From Flammula alnicola (taxonomy: Eukaryota; Basidiomycota; Agaricomycetes; Agaricales; Strophariaceae), in NCBI GenBank assembly GCA_015499995.1, contig JADNRV010000106.1, positions 124,001 to 188,000 of the forward strand: a stretch of 64,000 bases of DNA. Direction: 5' to 3'. The notes under the pieces were generated by a model. It was not told the origin of the DNA. It did not search any database and worked only from the letters and a program-made list of their open reading frames with translations. Positions 1-12,329 of the stretch are shown piece after piece (within the stretch, counting starts at the first letter, position 1; each line of letters begins with the position of its first letter). The position numbers and the translations under genes were made by a program.

Positions 1-189
1 TACCAATTTTCACCGTCCAATTTGAAGGGGATGGGGGGAAACTGTAAATAGAGTAGAAAATGTTGTAAAAATTTGAATATTTCGGAAAGCGGGAAAGCGT
101 CCGGGAAAGTCCGGTAATTTATTTTTAGCACAGGAAAGTCTTGCGTCACTTTCCTTTGAAGGTCAGCGATCTCGGTGACTTTCCTCCCT

Positions 190-640
190 GACCGGCATAT
201 CTTTCTCGATATTGCCGTCCCTTGCTTGCACTTTCCCATGGACTTTCCCGTGCTTTCCTGTGCACTGTCCCGTCCCTTCCCGCACTTTCCTATGCTTTCC
301 CGTGCACTTTCCCATGCCCACTGAACTTTCCTGCGCTTTCTGGTCCCATCCTCAGCAACTGGTTATCCCTGCCAGTTTATGTCAGCTGGCTCTTTCCGCG
401 GTTACATCTTTCCATGCTCGCGTCTTTCCTCCTCTCCCCATCTCCCACTTGGCATAATGCTGTGGGCTTTCCTCACCTCTTCCCCTTTAAGATTGCTTGC
501 TTTGCATGTCTACCAGAGGCTTTATGTCTCAGCCCGACCTTGACCCTTCCTTCCAGCCTACGCCGCGTGCTTTAGGAGTGCTCGGTTCCCTTCGCAACTG
601 AGCTCCAACCGTCTGAGATTTAGGTGCGTGCCCCACAACC
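190..640. repeat. CTTTCC-rich low-complexity tract
   Basis: A pyrimidine-rich stretch dominated by degenerate CTTTCC(C)RTGC units, following a purine-rich mirror (GGAAAG units) at about 80-150. Short open frames here are Pro/Leu/Phe/Ser-rich by composition and occur in two frames at once, so I do not call genes. No transposon end is visible. Confidence 0.5.
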
Positions 641-692
641 CACAATTCAGGTCGCACTCATTGCATCTGGCACCTCAGTTACTCGCACACGT

Positions 693-1840
693 CGGGCGCC
701 TGTGCCACGCTAAAGTGCTAGGTTTCATCTACATCGGAAATGATCTAGCTAGTGGTGCAGAAAGAACTCTACACTCAACACAACCAAACCACAAAACCAA
801 CAACTTGACTAGACGTAGTCTTGTGTGCGAGTCTCAGGGGTAAAGTATGAAAAAGGAGAAGTGCTTCGACTTGTAAACAAGTCTACATGGGTTTTTGGTA
901 TGGGGCGGGTTTTAGTTCCATAGAACTGGTGGTGACTTTCTAACTCAAACAATGCCGAACTTGGACTTCCTTTAACTTGACGACTGATATGACCTTTGAC
1001 TTTAACTTGACTTTAACAACCTGTAACTTTCATGCAGGGACCGCGACAAGTATGCACTACAACTTTCACGCTACCACGACGGGTACACACTACAACTTTC
1101 ACGTGGTCATGACGGGCGCATGCTACACTTTACAGAAACACGCGTCAAACTCTAGTTAGCTACTCCTCAAACTTGCAGTGATCGCAAAGCTGTTTTGAAG
1201 CGTCAAACGTTGGTCTTTATTAAATTGGGTCTGGTGCGACGAGGTTTAATCGTTCCCTTAGGTGTTTTCACTGGTTTTAAAGCGTCAACTGCGGGGTGGA
1301 TTGCCTACTCTACTACGTGCATTACAAGCGTATTTTATACCTACTGAGCACCAAGCTTCTACATGTTGCATATGATTCTACGCGTCTAATAGCTCTACTT
1401 TTACTGGTTCATGGTGTCGTGATTATGAGCCTGCCCGGGTACGGTAACTGACAAGTCTCCATTTTACGAGCATATGTTTTTGGTTTTCTGGATGAACTGC
1501 TATGTCGCGGAACACCTTCTTTGGGTCAATACAGTTGTGTCCATTTTTGGACACATTATTGCCCAATTTGGATGCACGGCACAGTCGGCACGGGTTTCTC
1601 TTTTGCCGGTGCAGCACGGTGGTTGGTCAAGTTGGAGCTGCTGCCTCTATGGCGGCGTTCCACACGTGCTTCACAATGACATGATCTTCGAGAGATCAGT
1701 TTATTCGGAACCGAATTACTCGGCCGTTCTACGCGGGTATCGGACAGGTGGGTGCGCTGGACAATGGGCATTGTCCAGTCACGTGTTCTTTGGGTCGGGA
1801 TTGACGTGTCTAACGCCACATCCATATTTGTTTATCCGTC
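693..1840 (-). repeat. LTR-like repeat, family A, copy A
   Basis: About 1.15 kb closely matching 46517-47650 (same strand) and partly 13430-14280 (opposite strand). The boundary shared by all three copies is TAAAGTGCTAGG at 693 in plus orientation. Copy B directly abuts a gypsy primer-binding site, so the family is inferred to be an LTR, read here on the minus strand. It contains a TATA-like stretch (TATAAAATA on the minus strand near 1335). No internal retroelement sequence is attached, so this is a solo LTR or a fragment. Short ORFs in it are degenerate and recur in every copy only because the repeat does. Confidence 0.6.
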
Positions 1841-1899
1841 AACTTGATGGTCTGGAACAACACTACAACAATGTGATCTCACGTATCTTGGTGAATAAA

Positions 1900-4770
1900 C
1901 TAGTATAAAGATGAGATTGGATGTAACCGACCCAAACCTTGACTCGTTTCATAAGTGTAGCGGACATGTCATCATTAACATATTCTCAATGGACTAATAG
2001 ACTCCGGTGCTTGCTTCTTTTGTGTAGTCTGGGTCACCGGGCCTTGAGACCAACAAATGAGGAAAACATATGGTAGACCTTCATTTTTAACAAATGAAAG
2101 TTTGTTCAAATGTGTTATGACAGGATGTCAGATAGTGAACGGACGTGTATGCAATTTTTGTCGCATTCTATGCCATATACGATTCAGCAGTGGATGTTCA
2201 CAGATTATATTCTGCTACTGAGCCTGCCGTCATGAACCCATGACAAAAGGGTCAGTGAAAAATGGTGAGTATATTCTGACCATCTTCCCTGCAGACTAAT
2301 TTTCCGTGTTTTGTCGTGTTATGTGAATTAGTAAATATAGCAATGGAAAGATTCACCAGCACCACGTCTAATAGTAAACTTCGGATATTTGAACCCCTTC
2401 TTTGAACATTGATGGGAACTCATTCCCAAGGTTTTCTGGAAACCTTGTAATGTAATGGTTTGAGCTCCTTTTACACATGGAACAATGCATGTGAAGACAG
2501 ACTCTGCTGATCTCAAACTATACTGTCATGCTACTTCAGCATCCATGAAGCCCTCATCTTCTATGTGAATTCTGGGGATGATCATGTGGTAGCTATGAAA
2601 GTGACAAATAAATCTGAAATGGTTTGCCGTAAAGCGCAGTGCGATAAAATACCTCGGTTTAGCTCAGTATACCAAAACCTATCCTTCTTGCAAGGAAATT
2701 TTTCCATGATACCGACCTGAGGCAATAATACAATGGATAGATTATAATGAATCTTCAGATATATATACAAGGATACTGGCATACATCAGATTGATAACCC
2801 AGTCTGCTTACTTGTTGTCCACACAGCAGCGCCATTTAGAAAGTTGCCATGGCACAATGATGATGTAGCAGTGGGATGTGACACTCTTGTGTTGATTAGA
2901 TATCGATTATGATGTGGCTGTGTATGTCAATGCATGCCATTTGATGCACAATATAACAAACCTTGCGTGAAGCGATACCGCACGCCGCTGCCTTGATGCA
3001 TTCTAGAGGATTTGCGCCAATGACCATCGCATAAAAGAATGATCAGATTGAGAGTAAATCAAGTTGATAATATCATTGATATGCAGGAGTGGGTGAACTG
3101 GCGTCGTAGGGACTCATAGCCCAACAACTAGTAACCAGTTGGTGCTCAGCATTATGAGTAAGATTAAGAAGCAGGGAGTCAGATATCTGTCATGCACGGC
3201 CCATCGCTTCGAAGCTAACACTCCACATACCAGTTCTAGACTTCGACTGCCACATCTCTGCCATTCTAATTTTTGCCTTGCTCAATGAAGAAATGATGCT
3301 CTCACCAACAATCTTTCATTCAACCTACCACCGGAGTAAAATTTTAGAGTCCTATGCATAAAGCATACAATGTACTGGGAAATTTTTGGAGCTTGATCAA
3401 CATGGCCAACAGCGTATTCCACGATGAACTTACGGGAAAGGAATTGAGACTGATTAATGAGAGGATCCTGCCCAATTGCTAATTCTGGCGGCTCAGAGTT
3501 GAGATGAAGTGCAGCATGGTGCTGCCGACACTACGTGTGGGTTGAATACCTATGTCGTAGGTATTCCTGAGCAACTCCAGGTTCATTGAAATGCTCGGTT
3601 GAACAGTGTGGGATTGAACGATACCTTTCACCATTTCCTCCTCACCGTCACTTGACACATCTCTTACACGAGAAACATATTTAGTACTCTTCAAACACGC
3701 CAAAGGTTCACTGTATCATTTCGTGGGAAAAAGGGCATTGATTGTGGGAGACAGTGCCATGAGCTAGAGCTCTCCACTCTCTGGGTGTGGAAGTAGAGCG
3801 AACTTGGGGCTTGATAATGAACTGTGCCATATGGAAATGAGCAACTATTTCGTCCTGAATTCTTGTATTCGAGAACAGGTCACATAATACCTATTGTACA
3901 ACTGCACGATTCTGAAGTAGGGCCTCATGGAGTATGAGTATGTTTACTGACTTCCAGTTCACCTTGTACTTTGCAAGGCACACAACTAAGAATATTCCCG
4001 CAGTACTGACGTGAAGACAACTAAAAATTAACCTTTCTCAAATCACGCATTCCCACCACTTCTCCAGCTGTGACGTCGACAATCTCCCATACGATACCCC
4101 AAACATTGACCTTCTTAGGGCCTTTATCATAAATGGCAGCACCTTTCTCCTCCCATCCTTCTCCAAACACCTGTTCCACCAATCTATGTGCTCTTTCAAC
4201 TGAAGATGGATCTCCTTTGTTGAAAACATTTATGATTTCATTGACGACAGAAAGAGCCTTATTTTGAAGACTGTAAATCAAGCCTTGGTCAGGTTCTTGA
4301 TCCATTTTGGGCCAGCGCTGTGGTTGAGCTCTGGGTATGCTCCATGAGTGTGATTGCAGGCCATGTCAGGCTGCGTGTTTGAGTGGGTTGTGTTGGAATC
4401 GGTATATGATACACTGCATATGCAAAACCTACCCTTTGTCAAAGGACATCTGGGGACCTGGACTGTAGTGTCAGTAGATGAAAGCATCTGTGCACTTCTG
4501 GCCATTGTTTAGGGACTGTAGTATCAGCAGATAAGATGTCTGCATGCCTCTTTCCACAAGTAGAGTTTTTGAGACAAGTAAAAGACAAGTTAAAGGGCAT
4601 AGAGCTATCTTCTCAATTGGAGAACAAGTTAGAACAAGATCAGTTAGCAGTTTGTGTATATCAGAACACCAGTTACAAGTATACTCAAGTCTATTGGACT
4701 TAAAATGATCCATTGACTATTAAACAAGTCTCAGACAGTGTCAGAGCTGTTATATAGTTAGAAACCTGCT
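1900..4770. other. gene-poor spacer
   Basis: About 2.9 kb of AT-rich sequence without a convincing long frame, tandem array or transposon terminus. One 94-codon frame on the minus strand at 4021-4305 is listed separately. The rest appears non-coding. Confidence 0.4.
4021..4305 (-). CDS. possible small hypothetical protein or exon, 94 aa
   Basis: An uninterrupted 94-codon frame starting at an ATG, with a balanced amphipathic composition (for example RAHRLVEQVFGEGWEEKGA), unlike the low-complexity frames around it. Upstream frames on the same strand (4278-4505) are poor. I recognise no family. It may be a decayed exon of a host gene or chance. No splice context could be fixed. Confidence 0.2.
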   Translation of the reverse strand: MDQEPDQGLIYSLQNKALSVVNEIINVFNKGDPSSVERAHRLVEQVFGEGWEEKGAAIYDKGPKKVNVWGIVWEIVDVTAGEVVGMRDLRKVNF

Positions 4771-4779
4771 TTTAATCTA

Positions 4780-6238
4780 GAGACCCATGCGAGCCCGCTA
4801 CGTGCTCAGCGACCTAAACAACACACACAAATGCAGAGCAGATTCTAACTAGGTCAAGTGATGCTCTATTAGCTTTATAAATATGTAGTGTGTTTTGCTC
4901 CACAATGTCTATTTTGTTCAACTAGCTGACTTGTAGACAGTGCCTCGCGGTTCTTTTAAGTGAGTATGAGGGATTATTCAAATACACATTTTTATTGTAG
5001 TTTCAAGCCTCGTTTTATCACAGGGATGAACAGTTTTATTGATTTTATGGGTTTTATTTGAGAGGAACTCTCTAGGACGCTGCTAGCTCGACTTTCGAAG
5101 CAACTAGCTGCTCTGGAGGCTCGGAACTCATCTGAAACTAAGGCCGCACTGTGCACTAGCTTCTGAACAATCTGCTATCCCACTGTGGACTCTGTTTCTG
5201 ACTCTTAGGTGCTCTCTTGGCCTCTAAGCACACTCTGGCTTCTAAATTCTTGGACCTTGTCCTCAAGAACTTTCTCTTTATTTAACTAAGCCTTCTCTGG
5301 CTTCAAATGAACTCTATGAAGTCAAACTGATCCTTTATTTGTCTTCTTTCTTACTAGACACTTTGGCTTAGTTCGAAATAAAACAGAGAAGAGATTGCTT
5401 AAGGTAACTAGCTACATAGGTACATCTTTTATACTACAGCTATGTGTGGTTCTAGTATGTGAATAAAATAGTGTAAAACATTCTTATCTCATGTAAATAA
5501 TGCCTGCAGGCAATGGGTATAGGGTTGAGTATTCCAGGTGACCAGATAGCGGTCAAAAATTTGGAAATTCATCCCATTTCAGCGCGCTAGGATGCTCCTG
5601 ACTTCCGCGTACCATGCACATCATGCGTGCATCTCAGCTAGTGGTGCTGCTTTATTCCAGATCTGTGGCCATCATTGATGTTGGTCCCTTCTTTCCTTTC
5701 TCGTCCTATTACCACTTTTGATAGTCCCCCGGGTAGAGGGTAGAGTGTGCATCTAACTAATCCATCTGCGTCACGTGCATCTCGCAGTAAGTCACAAGAT
5801 ACGCTCACTAGTAGTCGTGCATTTTGGCCGCATGCTAGCTAGCTGTGTCTTGCGCTCCTAGCCATAGTATTTTGTAGCTAGCTATTCAGCAATACACTGA
5901 TTGTACTGAATTCGCTGCGCACTATTTCCAAGGCATCCAGAAGTCTTTTAATTTATTCCCCATGGTGTGTTTATGCCTCGCAAGTCGTTTATGACTTATG
6001 CGTTCTATATTTCACTGCCTGATAACTTTTAACTGTCTCCCAGCTTATCATACGGACTCAGCTAGCTCTGAACTGCATCTGATTACCATTGTCACAGGTT
6101 AGATGACAGCTAGTAGTTGCATAGCTAGGCCTTAGACCACTAACTTGGGTGCATTATAGTCACTCTGTCTCAGTTATATTTCATAGGTAAAAGATGATAT
6201 ATTGTGAAATTCACACATGGCCGGGTTGCGGCCCTATC
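4780..6238 (-). repeat. LTR-2 copy (gypsy-2 type LTR), isolated
   Basis: About 1.46 kb, the reverse complement of the LTR at 32593-34055. Both begin TGATA(T/G)GGCCGCAA in LTR orientation and share a string of CTAG-containing motifs, a TATA region and the terminal GTAGCGGG segment. No gag or pol sequence adjoins it, although a short stretch beyond the LTR end (4740-4780) resembles the leader downstream of the gypsy-2 primer-binding site. It is therefore a solo LTR or a 5'-end remnant. No clean target-site duplication was found. Confidence 0.65.
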
Positions 6239-6443
6239 AGCGCCCTTGTTGTATAAGCTGGATGGTTAAAATATTACCAAAATGTGCTCCTTCTGTACAC
6301 TTCATTAGATATATTGACTAGTATCTCAATAGTCACTAATGATAATGTCTTTATTATTGTGCATTCCTCGTTATCTTGCATAGTTTCCTCTAGTTGTTAC
6401 TAGGCTTCTCATTGTAATGTCTGGACTTGTAACATGTAGACTA

Positions 6444-7757
6444 CTTGTTGTGACCAAAAGTGAAGTCGCATCGAGAATTTTCTCATGCAATACAGATTTA
6501 ATTGTTAATGCGACTGCCCTGGAACACATGCATATATCGACCGATAACAATAACAGCTGGCATGTAGAATAACAAAAAGTATATATTTATGATAGATAAA
6601 TTAAAATCTTGTGTGCCCCCCGCATGTAGCTAAAACAGCCCGAACACGATCCTCCATCTTCCCAATCTGGCAGTCAATTTTCTCCAATGGTATCTCCTCC
6701 CATGCTGCGCAGACAGCAACTTTGAGTTCGTCAACAGTGTTCAGAAGGTGTGGGCGGTCCCGTAGAATCTTTTTGAGGTGGAACCAGACAGGCTCAATGG
6801 GGTTGAGATCGGGTGATTGAGGTGGGTGTGGAAACATGGAGATGGTGTGGTTGGCCAACCATTTTGTCGTTGCTTTGCTTTTGTGGCTCGGAGCACCATC
6901 CTGTTGAAACTTGATGGACTTCCTCTCGTGGTTCATTAGCCTGTAAAAATCAAGTAAAGCAGGTTCTAGCACCTGTTCCTGATACCGCTTTGATGTCATT
7001 CCTCCACCACGCCCTCCTGGATAGTCCAACACAACAAGTGGACCTTTCTGACCCCCAATGATACAGCCCCAGATCATTACACGTATACTCGACTGCTTGA
7101 AGGTTGGGACAAGGCACTCCTCCAATAGGACCTCGTCGGCATGTCATGTCACGAAAATACGGCCATGATGATCCCCGACATAGACGTAGCACTCATCGGA
7201 AAAGATAACCCTTCTGAAGTCGCGAGATTTGAGAAGTACATTGGTACGCGCCCAGTTCAATCTTGCTCGTTTATGTTTAGGGGAAAGGAAAGGGACTTTA
7301 CGAGCAACACGGCGGTGGTATCCCTCTGCATCCAGAACCTGGCGCACGGTGCTGACTGACACATGTACAGGAATTTGATTGATGATTACATGGAAGGGAG
7401 TGCGGCATTGTTTTCTGGCTATTCGGACAATTTGTCGTTTGTCATGGTCATTCAGCACAGCAGGGCGTCCTGTGCGAGGCTTGTCAGCAGTGGAGTGGGT
7501 CTCTCAGTATCATCTGACGATTTGCTGTGCAGTTCGCGGTTGGATGTTCTCCTTCCGGGCTGCTTCGGTCGCATTTTCTGTAGCGTTCACATGTCCGATG
7601 ACTCTATTTCGAGTAGGAGAGTCGATTTCATGGCGCAGGCTCTTTGGCATCACGAGCTGGAGAGAGAATAACGAAGATCGTGTTGAGGAGGTACTACGTG
7701 AACGACAATGGGTAACATGATGATTATGTAAGCAACATCACTTTTGATCACAACGAG
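6444..7757 (-). mobile_element. Tc1/mariner element, 1314 bp, complete ends
   Basis: Inverted ends match: the left end begins CTTGTTGTGACCAAAAGTGA at 6444 and the right end, reverse-complemented, begins CTCGTTGTGATCAAAAGTGA. They differ by C/T transitions. Both ends are flanked by the dinucleotide TA (6442-6443 and 7758-7759), the target-site duplication expected for this superfamily. The element encodes one minus-strand transposase frame filling most of its length. It sits between two LTR-2 segments in the same orientation (4780-6238 and 7790-7955). Confidence 0.85.
6601..7650 (-). pseudogene. Tc1-family DD34E transposase, three internal TGA stops
   Basis: One continuous frame of 350 codons, close to the usual Tc1 transposase length of about 340 aa, from an ATG at 7650 to a TAA at 6601-6603. 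The N-terminal helix-turn-helix region contains an RTGRPAVL segment. Catalytic residues are visible: Asp in FSDECYV, Asp in FQQDGAPSHKS, and Glu in SPDLNPIEPVW 34 residues after the second Asp, giving DD34E. The frame is broken only by TGA codons at 7510-7512, 7504-7506 and 7144-7146. Each lies where family context favours arginine, so CGA to TGA is the likely lesion. With no other frameshift the gene is a relatively young, point-inactivated copy. Confidence 0.85.
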
Positions 7758-7789
7758 TACATTGTAAGCTTTACTAAGTGCTAAAAATA

Positions 7790-7955
7790 GCTCAGATAAG
7801 GAGAATAGTAGCTAGTAGTCCATTCAGAGCTAGCTGCTCAGTGGTCTCTTCAGTGTGGGTGTGTTATAGTCTCTTTGTCTTGTTTATATTCTATAGGTAA
7901 AAGATGATAATTTGTGAAATTCATGCATGGCTGGTTTGCGGCCCTGTCACCAGTC
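7790..7955 (-). repeat. LTR-2 5'-end fragment
   Basis: In minus orientation this begins TGACAGGGCCGCAAACCAGC and matches the first 150 or so bases of the LTR-2 copies at 32593 and (reverse) 6238, including the segment around CATCTTTTACCTATAGAATAT. The remainder of the LTR is missing. Confidence 0.55.
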
Positions 7956-7960
7956 CTGGT

Positions 7961-8242
7961 GGTTAAGACAGGTCTGAACTGGTAGGAAGTTAACCTCAGT
8001 ATATACATTTTAAATGGTCTTTTAAATGTTAAAATCAGTTGATATTTGCAGAGCTTATGACCAAAGTCGCAAAATATTGAATAGAAAGGTAGATACAATG
8101 GAATAGTATCATAATATATCAATTCTTCACATTATTTGATTCTTGGGCTCATTACAAAGCTTAGATATATAGTCAAAAGACTATAATGATCAATACTATT
8201 TAAATAGGCATACAAAGCTATCAGTTCAGACTGGTCTTAACC
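7961..8242. repeat. short MITE-like element, 282 bp
   Basis: Inverted ends of 22 bp: 7961-7982 (GGTTAAGACAGGTCTGAACT plus 2) and 8221-8242, whose reverse complement is GGTTAAGACCAGTCTGAACT plus 2, with two mismatches. The interior is AT-rich and non-coding. Further GACCGGTCTTT/GACTGG repeats just outside (8243-8350) suggest subterminal repeats or a second copy. No duplication of the target was identified. Confidence 0.45.
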
Positions 8243-8562
8243 GCAAAGACCGGTCCACCAAATACCGGTCTTTTATTCTCAAAAGTTGAAAGACCAGAAC
8301 AGTGGTCCAGTCTTTTGTGGTCTTGGTCCAGTCTTTTTGTGGTCTTGAGACTGGACTTCCAAACACGAGAACTTGGGCTTTGGAATTCAATCTACTTCGT
8401 TTCAAGGAAAACAAGGTTATGATATTGGTACAATGCTATAGCACAGCAAGGACAGACACGCAGAGATATTGTACATTCAAGAAGTAAGGCATAAAAGAAA
8501 ATGTGACAGTGGCAGTATATACAGGGACCAGGAAACAAAGAAATTTTTCAAGGAGAGAAAAA

Positions 8563-11500
8563 TCAATCAGAATGAGGTGGGGGACTTTCACTCATTCGTA
8601 CATCCTTGGCTCCCCCAGCACTGTCATTATTGTCTTGGTTCTCCCCAGAATTCTGAGAATCTCCATCAAAAGACTTTGCCCGCTGTTTACCCTTCTGTTT
8701 GGTTTCTGGTCCTTCATCTCCAGATGCGCGTTGTTGGTGTGTTTGAGATCTTCCTCTCTTTGCTGGATGAGGATTATCAATGGTGTCAATGTCTTGGCCA
8801 CGGAGACGTTTCTGGGTGTTCGATGGTTGAGTCACTGAAGATTCACCCTGAGCCATGGAATGGGGATCATGACGATGTAAAGCATTATTCTCAGCTGGGG
8901 TGTTCGTCTTTGCCAGGTGTTTTTTCTCCTTTGCAGCTTCTGCCCGCTCAATCTTGGCCTCCTTCTGCTTCTGCATCTTTTCTGCAGCTTTCACCCCATA
9001 CATCTGGTCAGCCTGGAAGGTGTAGGCCTTGGCAATGCCATCAGCACCATACCATTTTGCCCGCTCCAAGGTTGACATAATTTGAAGACCAGGTACTGGA
9101 ACAGGAAAGCCCAGACGGTCCCGGAGGATGTCATCCAGTTGATTGAGTTCGAGGTGCTCAGGAGGATCATAGGTACGGTTTTGCTCATTTGAAAAAGCCT
9201 GATTGACACACTCTTTGCCCAAAGTCTAAAGGGCAGTAACAGTCAGCTTTAGCGATAACTATAATATTCTTGAATATCACAACTCACCCGCAATAGGTCC
9301 ATAGTTTTGGAAAATACCTCCCGACCAAGGTATGATGTGCCTTCATGGTTAAAGGTAGCAGTGCTGAGGACTGTCTGGAAGATTTGGTTGATGCCTTGAC
9401 GGTACTTTTCATTGTCATCAGCTACCTGTTGGGCCATGGTTGCAGCAATCAAAGGCTGAATTGGTATCTGGTGCAGGGATTCCTCGAGGATCTTCTGGGT
9501 TGAATTTCGAACACGGGTTTTCTCGGTTGAAATACCATGCCAAGGGTGGTATTCAGGGCAAAATCGCTTGATAATGTCAAGCATCTGTGTATAGGTTTCC
9601 CAGATGAGGTCTTCACCAAGGTACTGATGATAAATGGATGCCTTGTCATTGTAAAGCTGCATGGTCGACAAAGCAAGTGAGATGTGGTGCTGATTTGGAT
9701 TACTAGCATTCTGGTAGGACCATGGAACTCTGGAACATGCAAGGATGTCAAGGCATGAAGCAATGACTTGCTGGTCTTCAGCATCCAAAATAATCTCCTT
9801 GGCTCCCGGAATTTCGTCGCCAACTGAAGGCATCAAAGAAAGCGCTGGGGGCAGGACACATCCAAATTTGCGGGTCTTGCCATCTCCATTGAGAAAGTTT
9901 CGCTGGTCATCATCCAAACCCATCGTCATTTTGATCTCTTCCCTGCGCTGGGCTTTTACCCACTGGTTCATAGAGTGCATAAGGCCACAGGACTGGCGGG
10001 CCTCAGCCATGGTCATATCCTTCAGTGAAATGCCAGTGGGTGGAGTCCAACACTTCTGTTTCAGCTCAGACTGCATAGTTTGCACTGCAAGGAGCCCAGT
10101 GTTGCGATGGAGAAATGGAATAGCCCATAACTGTAATATGTTAGTGTGATGAAAGCTAAGCAATTGTCTATGACCAACCTCAGCAATATCTTGTTCCAAG
10201 TTGGGATATATATTAATATCAACCCAGTCTTCATCCCCAGCAATGCCATCGGCAGGTGTGTTGGCAATCTGATGAAGGAGTGCCATTAAATCAATAGGTT
10301 CATTGGTTTTCTTCTTGTATCCAAAGCGCATTGCAAATGTGGGTTCCAAAAGGGTGAAAAACTGTCCAGCAGCTGAGTTAATTTGCGATATCCATAAATA
10401 TAATGAATATTGCATGACTGACCTCAATAAGCGGTTTCTCTCGTACAAAAACTGATTGAGCAAGATCACGGATAAATGTCTGACAAAACAGAGGCAGTGG
10501 TGCATTGATTTTCTCAATGAAGGGATATGTCTTCCAGGCTTCATCCAGGATGTACGTGGCACGCTCCAGCAATATGGCATGATGTTCGCGATATTGACGT
10601 GATCGTTTATTACTAGAGGCCCATTTCTTCAGCTTGTCAAGCACCTCCTCCCGGTATGCAGTAAAGGCTCTTGTCCAGTTTGCCTGCTCGGCATCACCAA
10701 CTTGGACACCGTCTTTGATCCCAAATGCAACCATCGCCTTGGCGAGATGGTTTTTGTAGGCCTCGTCGATAATGTCGTGGAATGTACTGTCAAGAAATCC
10801 ATACATGTAGCTCACAGAGGATGAGGATTTCTCCATGACATCAGCAATGGATGCAAGAGGGTCCTTTGCTGGGTAGGCAATGTATCGATAGGTGTCCCGC
10901 GCATATTTGAGAAAGACATCGAGCCAGACACGAGTCATGCGGCGCCAATCATAAAGGTTGGCGAAGTTGACAAGGTGAACCTTTTCAAACATGGGAATAG
11001 CCATGAGATCGGCAAAAATGAATAACAGATCAGGATTCTTGACAATGGTTGAAAACTTTTGGTGGGATCCAGAATCAGATCGTTTGAGCTGGTCCTGCAG
11101 GAATGCGAAGCCTTTTTCTTTCGTCATTGTTCGCACCGAAGTCAGGACCATGGCCAATGTGTTGTCATCAGTGTCAGGCTTGCTGAAGTATGGTAAATTT
11201 CGTGCCCAGTATGCCTTGAGCTCTTCTGCACGAGAGTGTTTCTGAATGGCATCTAAATTTGTGATAATCAAACAATTGACAGATATCACAATACAATACA
11301 TACCATAGTCCAAAACGAGTGCCCCCCATGCACCGTCAATGTAAAGCTTTTCATAAAGCTTGACTGCTTGCTCCCGTGCCTCAATGATGTCCCCAGTGTC
11401 ATGATCACTGGTAATATTGAGGCCCTTGAGAATCGATTCAATGTCGTGGAGTTGTTTGAGAAAGGGCTCATGGACTTCCTTCCATGCAGCAATGCGATGG

Positions 11501-12329
11501 TGGCCATTGATTATATGAACACTTCCAGATTTGACCTCAGCGTTGAACTTGATGTACGGAAAGGTATTGGATTGATATTTGGCGAGTTCCAGGCCTTCAA
11601 GATATGTCGATGATACTGCCACCACAATGGCATATTGCTGAAACAGAGGAAAAATGCCCCGTGCTCCACCGGTACTGGCAAAAAGTGCCTGTATGTTGAC
11701 ATTCTCTACAGGACGCCTGTTCCAGGCATGCTCAATGTATTTTGGACCATTGTCGATAATAGTGTTGTCCTTTTTGGTTTGTTGCCTGACTCGAGAATGT
11801 ACAGTCTGCCCTGGCCCTTGATAAAGGATTCAGCAAAGATTCGGAGGTCCTCCGCTGCCTTCTTTTCTTGGTCGAGTTTATCTGCTGCTTTGTCCAGATC
11901 ATCTTGTTTCTCATTCAGAGGTGCCAGCTGCAGATCAAATGTGAGTCAAGGCAATCATCAAGCCAGGTACAGAGATGTGAACACCTTTTCAGTTGCTTTT
12001 TCAGCCTTCTTTGCCTGTCAATCAAGGTCAATTTGCGATATTCAATAAATCCACGAATATCCTTGTTACCTTTGCACTATCGACTTTCTACAGCATGAAG
12101 GGAGTGGGCAATCATGATAACATTGGTCAAATTCAGATGCTTACCTTGTTGGAGGAAGTACCACTAGATTTGCTGTGCTAATGAAAGAGGTCTATATCAG
12201 TCTCAGCTTGACCAGTAGATTTATCCTTGAGAAGGCAGTGTGATATTCAATCCATGAATGAATATCACAGGGTGTGACAATGTGACAATGTGACAATGTG
12301 ACAGTATGACCAACACTTACACTGGACAT
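8563..12329 (-). CDS. large multi-exon gene of unknown function, ParB-like GHHR motif
   Basis: A run of long minus-strand exons joined by short GT-AG introns. A short, Lys-rich N-terminus is spread over small exons at about 12329-11890. A long exon (about 11750-10425) contains NGHHRIAAWKE, resembling the G-x-HR-x-x-A signature of ParB/sulfiredoxin-fold domains. A second long exon spans about 10373-9290. A C-terminal exon to the stop at 8563 has a charged coiled-coil-like segment followed by an acidic, Gln/Ser-rich tail. A one-base frame change near 11755, between the QEKKAAEDLR exon and the GHHR exon, indicates a frameshift or an unresolved splice, so it may be a pseudogene. Several introns hold a hairpin (see findings). 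No close family is recognised. Confidence 0.55.

Noticed and set aside
12268..12306. Tandem TGTGACAA repeats as a possible CRISPR array
   Set aside because: Units are contiguous with no spacers, lie in a fungal intron and are only about 9 bp.
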